Shown here: in pieces, positions 57,660 through 64,000 of the stretch
Numbering within the stretch: the stretch's first letter is position 1
How the letters are laid out: each line of letters opens with the position of its first letter
NCBI GenBank assembly: GCA_014904845.1
Contig: MU119228.1
Span: 62,001-126,000 of the forward strand
From: Acephala macrosclerotiorum
Lineage: Eukaryota > Ascomycota > Leotiomycetes > Helotiales > Mollisiaceae
Direction of reading: 5' to 3'
Length of the DNA: 64,000 bases
The notes under the pieces: model-generated
The model's input: only the letters and a program-made list of their open reading frames with translations
The model's database searches: none
What the model was told of the DNA's origin: nothing
Program-made: the position numbers and the translations under genes

Positions 57660-60600
57660 CAGTGTGAGAAATTCAATAATATTCAATAACAAATTTACGT
57701 TATTCTATTCTATTCAACCAAAAATCTACGTTACTCTTATTCTATTCAATAATAATCATTATTATTCAATAACTTATTGAATAAAATCACGTGTTTTTGG
57801 CTAGCCTTACTTAATTGGCTAAATTAGCGAAGGAAGTATGAGAGTAAGTCTAATTGGGTAAAGCGTCTCGCTTATTTATGCTCCGAAGGTTCCGCCGACG
57901 CCGAAAACCAACAACTCCCGATTTTTAATTTGGATAATTTAATTAATAATAAATCGAATAAATAATTTAAAAATATACCCTCCGAGACTTAGGATTACTC
58001 GGACACCGAAAATAGGATCCGAAAGTTTGAAGACCGAAATATTGTCCGATTAATTAAATAATTTATATAATTCGACGATTTCCTCGAAAATAATCTTTAT
58101 TTTCAATACAAACAATTTAATAATAAATTAATCACACAATATTTCTTCGAGATTTTTTAATCGAAAGATTCTTCTTTATTTCAAGATGTTTTCTGAAACC
58201 GCTAATATCATTAATCGATTTCAAAATACGATTGAATTTGAGCTTAAATTTGTTGAACTCCAAAGTAAACTTTTCAAGAAACTTCTTTTTAAGAAAAAAC
58301 TTGAAAATGTTCAATCCAATCTCGATAATCCACGAACAGTCACTGTATTTTGTCTTAATTGCATGTAAGTATTCTTTTTTTTAATTCTTTTTCTTGTTTT
58401 TAATTTTGAAATATTTATTAGTATTTATAAGAAAAAATGGTATAATCAAACGATTAACCAGTCTACAAGTAATTACAAGTCACATTTTAAACATGCCTAT
58501 AGAGTACTTTATTCTAGGTTTATAGCTTCGGAAGATACCGGTAAGTTCTTTTATAATTATATTATTTTAATATTATTTTAATATTTATTAATTTTTTTTA
58601 AATGATTCTTCCGATGCATCTAATTCTCAACGGAGTATTACGGATTCATTTGCTACTATGAGAGCTACTAAACGTCCCAAAAGTTCTGAATTTGATAAAG
58701 ATAAATTCTTTAAATTATTATTGAATTTTCTTATATTAAATAATATTTTTTTTCGAGCACTTTCTAGTGCAATTTTTCGAGCATTAATTGAATACTTTAA
58801 TTCGTTTATATTTGCCTTTTTTTACTTCATTATTTACTAATCCTTTAATAGGAATGTTTTTAAGCTTTATTAATCTATTATAAAAGAAAGATTAAATCTT
58901 TTTTTTATTGATAAATTAAATAAACTTAAATTCGAATTAAAAGAACAAATTGATTCGAGTGAAAGTTTTTCTTTAACTTTAGATGCTTGGACTGCTATTA
59001 ATTAAGATTCATATCTCGGAATTACTATGTAAGTTTTTTTGTATAAAATATTTAATAAAATATTTACTAATTTTTTAAGTCATTTTATAAATAAGAATTT
59101 TCAAATTAAATCTTATTTATTAGCAATGAAAGACTTTACGAAGAGGCATACTGGAGCTTATATGAATGAAGTATTATGCAATACTTTAGAAGATTTTAAT
59201 ATTTAAAATAATATTATAAAGTAAAATTAATTATTAATAGTATTACAAGAGATAATGCTTCTTCGAATAATACATTGATTAATGGATTTAAGAATTATCT
59301 TTCTTTGAAATCTAAGACTTTTCGAGGCGATATTTATTGCTTGGCCCATGTTTTTAATATTATCGTTTAAGAAATATTAAAAAATATTATTAAAAGAGAT
59401 TATAATCTTTTTGATAATAGAAATATTTATACCGAGGATAAAGAAAATAGTAATACACTTAAAAATATTTCAAGTAAATTAATTTTTTAAAAAATTAAAA
59501 AATTATTAATTATTAATTTTTTAATTTAAATTTTTCAATTTGGAAAAAAGTTCGAAAAATCATTATTAATATCCGATATTCTTCAGAGAATTTACGGGTA
59601 TATAAAGATTAAGTCGAAGCTATGAAAATAGAAAACGCTCGAACTTCGCAACTTAGTAAGTTTTTTTAATTTTAATTTATTTAAATAATTAATATTAATT
59701 ATTTTTAGATTAAAAAACTCGATAGTGCTCAACAGATTACATGTTGATCTACTTTTTGATAGCAATTCAAGCTATTAATACTACTATTCTTCAATCGAAA
59801 TTTAAAGCTTTTAGTAATCGATAAAAAAATTAAATATTTGAAAATTTGTAAACAAGTTTTCGAAATATTTACTCGAGCTACAACGAAGATCCAAGCCGAG
59901 AAATACCCGACTATATACTCTTTGATGCCTGAAGTTTTTTAAGTATATAAAAGTCTTGATAAACTTAAAAAGGAATTTTCTAATGTAAGTTTTTTTTTTT
60001 ATTTTCATTTTGGAATTATTTTATATTTAATTATTTATTTGATTTTTATAAAGTATAATATTAACTTTTTATTATATAGTTTCCATATATTACTCAAGCA
60101 ATCGATAGAGACTTAGTCAAATTAAGAGGATATTATCCTAAAACTGGCATTATAAGCGATTCAAATAAAGCTTTATATATACTTTTGATTTTAGATCTTA
60201 GAATTAAGCAAAATAGCTTAATTAATATGGGTTTTACTAGTGGACAAATTAGTGATATTATTATTCTTTTGAGGACTGAATTCAGTTTGTAAGTTTATTA
60301 ATTCAATTTTTTTTTTAAAATTTAAAATTTTAATTAATTTATTTTTTAGTCTTAAAAAAGAATTTCGAATAAATCTTCCGTCTAATTAAAACGATACTAT
60401 TACAATAGAAGAAGATGATCATGATTTTTATCTGACTGCTATTGATATAGACGAAGATGATGAATTAACTAGTTATTTAGAAAGTCTAAGAGTTATAAAA
60501 GAAGTAAATTTTTACACTTTTTCACTTTAACTTTTTTGTATATTTTATTAATATATTTGTAATTATTTTTTTATGGAAAAGTAGCTAATAAGAAGTAGAC

Positions 60601-61153
60601 TCGACCTTTAACTTGGTGGTCGGAAAACAGTTCACGTTTTCCTATTTTATCTCAAGTTGTAAGGAAATATCTTCAAATTCCAGCAACTTCGGCACCTTCC
60701 GAGCGCTTTTTCTCTTAAGGGGCTTTGCTTATTACAAAGCACCGTAATAGAATATCTAAAGATATTCTAGAGCAAGTCCTTTGCTTAAAGAGTTGGGGTA
60801 TTATTACTGAAGAAGAGTCTGGAGAAGAGAAAAAAGAGAGAGAAAAAAAGGAAAAAAAACTCGAAGAATTTGTTTTTTATCGAAGAAAAGTGATTTTTGT
60901 ACTTTCTTTTGATTTAGATTATAGATTTCTTCAGGTTTCAACATATAAAATAGAAGGATTTTCATTTTATTAATATTTTTATATTTTATATAATATTAAG
61001 TTTCGAGATCACGTGTTTATTCAATAACATTGAATAATTACTCATTATTTTATTGAATAACTTAGTCATGAACCCGTTACTCTTATTCAATTGAATAATA
61101 TTCAATAATATTCAATAATTATTCAAATAACTGAGTAATCTTTTCTCACACTG
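57660..61153 (+). mobile_element. hAT transposon, 3494 bp, with stop-interrupted transposase and 8-bp TSD
   Basis: CAGTGTGAGAAA at the left end pairs with TTTCTCACACTG at the right, a 12-base terminal inverted repeat. The 8-base target duplication TTTTGAAG occurs on both sides (57652-57659, 61154-61161). Transposase pieces read 5' to 3' on the plus strand: BED-type zinc finger (VTVFCLNCM, KSHFKHAYRVLYSRF near 58340-58530), LTLDAWTAIN-stop-DSYLGIT (near 58975-59030), RDNASSNNTLINGFKNYL and YCLAHVFNIIV-stop-EIL (59250-59390), and the C-terminal dimerisation domain (WWSENSSRFPILSQVVRKYLQIPATSAPSERFFS-stop in outline, 60617-60718, then ITKHRNRISKDILEQVLCLKSWG). Many stops are TAA where CAA is expected, the RIP signature. 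The element is dead but well preserved. Confidence 0.92.
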
Positions 61154-61161
61154 TTTTGAAG

Positions 61162-62391
61162 CCTGGTAGAGTGCTTCCGGGACGATGGTAGAGCTCGAGA
61201 GGCAAAAACAAGAACAACCTCGTAGCAAGGCTCCACGGTACAACAACTTGTCCTTTGCGTCTCACCTCGCAGAAATCCTGGATCGGTAGAAGGAGACAAC
61301 AATAACTTTCTGCAGACTTCAAAAATCTTTAAGTGATGACTTCAACAAGAAATTGTCTGTTCAGGAACGTCATGAACGGGAATGCACCGCATTAGTATTG
61401 CCGTTGAGCCTCTAGAATCTTTTACCCACAGCTGTCCCTGGCTATCTCACTTAGCCTCCTTCCAGATGCTCCGTACTAATTACATCGATTATGATTCAGA
61501 TTGATAATCTGTATGTTATGCAATGTCACTCGACGGCGCCTTTCTTGGGACGAGATGGTGTATTTTTGGCCGGACAAATTGTGGCAAATCCTTTGGGGAG
61601 CGAGACCGAACTGAGATGGGATTTTGGAATCTGCATGAGAGCCAGATGCGTAGATTTTCTTGCAGATCGTGAGCTTCAAGCTTTGGAATCATCGGTAGCA
61701 CCTGGCTAGGTGCTAGGTGAGAGTGTACTGTAGTGGTCGCCCTTGGACAAGAAGATGGACATTACCTCAGAGTAGCTTCTCGTGGTTTTGTTGAAGGGTG
61801 TTCGGTTGCATTCGGGTTTCAGATGCAGCCCTTGTAATGCGTTACGCGATGTTGACAGTAAGATTTGACATTTCTCAACGATCGCGAGGAGGTTGACTTC
61901 AATGACGTTCACGAAAGGACGCGTTGGTCCGAGACATCCATGCACCTTCGCCACTCACTTCTCCACCAAAACACCAAATTCTTCTGGATATCGAAACCAC
62001 CAACCGCAACATCGCAAGCTCTTGCCAAAGCTTTCAGAATACGAATGTTCATTGGTTTTCGTCCGCAAAAGCGGACCGAGATGTCACTCGGAAAACATGG
62101 GTACTCGTGTTGGCCTGCGTCATGTGATGCTGGCAGTGACACTCTGACTTGCGAAGCATGCGTGGGTTGACCGATGTGATTAGAATTTTGGCAAAGGCGA
62201 TGGAAGTGGTGAGAAATATAAGCCGTCAAGCAACACTTGAGTCCGAACAGGCGTGGTGCGTCTGCTGAGTCTTGGAGAGGTACAGCCGGCAGAGGACTGT
62301 CCTGCCAAGACGATTCGAAGATCCTTCTCAATCTCACTTGGGTATCTTCTCTGTTGCAATGATGCTTGTTATCCATGGTTTCGTATGAGCT
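61162..62391. other. Intergenic region between the hAT element and the GNAT gene
   Basis: Several frames on both strands with no recognisable domain (e.g. minus 62376-61909). The first bases continue the pre-insertion 5' flank of the Rds1-like gene. No start codon for it is seen here. Confidence 0.45.
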
Positions 62392-62985
62392 CTACGAATC
62401 GCTCTTTTCTTCCTTGATGAACGAACTCCCAGGACCCCACTTATGCAACACCTCAAGACCATGATCAAGCACCGCCTTTTTCGTATGGAAAGGAACAACA
62501 CCCAGAGTCTCTTTGTAGAACTTTTTCGCATGCTCTCCACTCGTAATCAGAAATGCGGTCCTCAATTCAGGCCATGAATTCATAGTCTCGCTGATACACT
62601 CCATCAACCATTTTCCCAGACCCTTTCCCTGGTACTCCGGGAGAATGAAGACATCAGTCAGATAGAAGACTGTGGCTTCGTCTGTGACGCATCTGCCGAG
62701 ACCAATTTGAGTCGGAGATCCTTTCCCTAGAGCTTGTCAACATCTCTGCAAGATTCGGAGGAGGATCAGATGACCTGCTATTTCAGAGGAAGATTGAGGC
62801 AATACATAGACTCCGAAACACAGAGACTTCGATAACATGCGCTTCAGAGCCTCTGGAGTTGTACCTTTGGTCCAATACACAATATCCGAATCGAAAGCTT
62901 TGTTGATGACATCAAGCTGAAGCAGCTTTTGCTCAGTCGAAATCATGAAATTGTCTTTATACCATGCTAATGGAGTTGACGACAT
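62392..62985 (-). pseudogene. GNAT-type N-acetyltransferase with an internal stop
   Basis: One frame runs from ATG 62985 to the stop at 62392 and is interrupted only by a TGA at 62739-62737. Before it: SSTPLAWYKDNFMISTEQKLLQLDVINKAFDSDIVYW in outline and SLCFGVYVLPQSSSEIAGH. After it: GKGSPTQIGLGRCVTDEATVFYLTDVFILPEYQGKGLGKWLMECI, the acetyl-CoA-binding Q/RxxGxG/A motif. FLITSGEHAKKFYKETLGVV follows. The stop lies in the variable loop between SEIAGH and PTQIGL, and reading CGA for TGA would give Arg. The product would be a small cytosolic acetyltransferase of unknown acceptor. A sequencing error or recent inactivation is equally possible. Confidence 0.75.
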
Positions 62986-64000
62986 TGTGAGTGTAAGTAA
63001 AAAAGTGAGGTACTTGGAAAACTATAAGAGATGAAAATGCACAACAATTGTCTTTCAGAGGTTTAAGGAAATGACGCAAATGGGTGACTCGTGATAAAGT
63101 GGCATGAGTGGGATGCTTAGGGCGGCATCGAGGTCTAACCCCGCCCTCCTACTTAACAATGCGACCAACATCGACCACTTTCATCTCCTCTTTTGGACGA
63201 CGACGTTGAGGGCACTTCTCTAAAGTTCCGATGAAAACTGAACCCCCCTTCGGTAGAGCACACTTAAGCAATATGGACCTCATTTGGGAGAATCGCCAAG
63301 CGCCTAATTTTGGTATTAAACAATATGGCAGAAGCTTAAAATGCCAGATCCCGCGATAGCACGCATAGCCTGAACGCACAATCATGTGAATTCATCCCGG
63401 AATTTCAATGTTTTCTAGTATCTTCGACGTCTGAATGCTCTGCTTTTTTTATTCAACCAGAATTATGTGTTGGTTCTCAATCGCCCTGCTGTCGAATTGA
63501 GACCACGAGTCCGATGCGGAAAGATATATCCATTCTTGCTTGCGCACCCACGATGGTTCTGCAATACAATTCATGATGTCCGTTCGAATTCAGTTCTTGA
63601 GTTGCGCAATTTTTGCTTCGCTTTTCGTTGTTTGTTCTTGTTTTAGCAGGATCATAGAAAGCCTAGAAGAGCCGCAGATCTATGGCGACCGCTCGGGATT
63701 TTCGCTCGATACGTTCGGGACTCCTATGGATCCTAGAGACGGCAGTCAGCGAGCGCAGAATGCCACCTCGCTTCGTTCCAGGTTCTGACATTCGAGCAGC
63801 TGGTGAGTGACGATTGCCGTCAGGACTCCTCCGCAACTCATTCCAGTTGTAGTCGACTCGGGAACTGTCGACCTCTCACTCATGTCGACATTCATCAATT
63901 CAGCCCAGCGAGGCTATGTACCAGTATACGATCTAAATAGATCTAGCACTGCTGTGATGGTTGACGGCTACACGTGATATCAGTCGTATGCGGGAGCGCC
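62986..64000. other. Right-edge region with no supported gene
   Basis: Short frames only. A plus-strand frame at 63570-63788 starts with a signal-peptide-like hydrophobic stretch (FLSCAIFASLFVVCSC), but it has no homology that I recognise and may be chance. Confidence 0.35.

Overview
The window looks like a chromosome segment of a filamentous ascomycete. Genes are split by short GT-AG introns (about 45-170 bases). HET-domain, BTB, DUF7730-like and F-box-like proteins typical of Pezizomycotina are present. AT-rich blocks full of transposon relics have the appearance of repeat-induced point mutation (RIP). Protein styles recall Leotiomycetes (Helotiales), but that placement is an inference. All exon structures were read by eye from splice signals and reading frame.

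Layout. 0-2.7 kb: a HET domain plus ankyrin-repeat gene on the minus strand, with a 190-base assembly gap in a 102-base tandem repeat. 3.6-9.0 kb: a small coiled-coil protein and an MFS sugar transporter. 10.2-11.3 kb: the first of eight copies of a fungal BTB-like family. 11.9-16.2 kb: a divergent pair, a gasdermin-like pore-forming protein (minus) and a subtilisin-like (S8) protease with a long N-terminal region (plus). 16.3-16.7 kb: a 390-base MITE. 17.1-22.1 kb: a five-exon gene for a 1571-residue protein joining zinc-finger-like modules to a C-terminal nucleoside-hydrolase-like domain. 22.3-31.7 kb: five more BTB-family copies on both strands, three clearly broken and one with an N-terminal FG-repeat region. 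32.0-34.3 kb: a glycerol-3-phosphate acyltransferase. 34.9-38.9 kb: two decayed tandem cell-surface L-domain-like genes. 38.9-41.2 kb: an F-box-like protein and peroxin PEX12. 41.5-44.1 kb: two further BTB copies. 44.8-46.1 kb: a 2-oxoglutarate/Fe(II) oxygenase. 46.1-51.2 kb: a Fot1/pogo element and a heavily AT-biased hAT-like element, each with intact terminal inverted repeats and target duplications. 51.5-57.6 kb: a DUF7730-like protein, a PTR2-type peptide transporter and an Rds1-like ferritin-fold protein. 57.7-61.2 kb: a second hAT element, with readable but interrupted transposase, just 5' of the Rds1-like gene. 62.4-63.0 kb: a GNAT acetyltransferase with one internal stop.

How the genes fit together. 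The most coherent system is at 11.9-22.1 kb. A gasdermin-like protein with an acidic C-terminal tail is encoded head-to-head with an S8 protease, the arrangement known for Podospora het-Q1/het-Q2, where the protease activates the gasdermin by removing its C-terminus and triggers regulated cell death. The next gene carries a nucleoside-hydrolase-like domain at the end of a large multidomain protein, and a HET-ankyrin gene lies about 10 kb away. I infer an incompatibility or immunity-type island. The surrounding BTB expansion and TE load show that the region is evolutionarily unstable.
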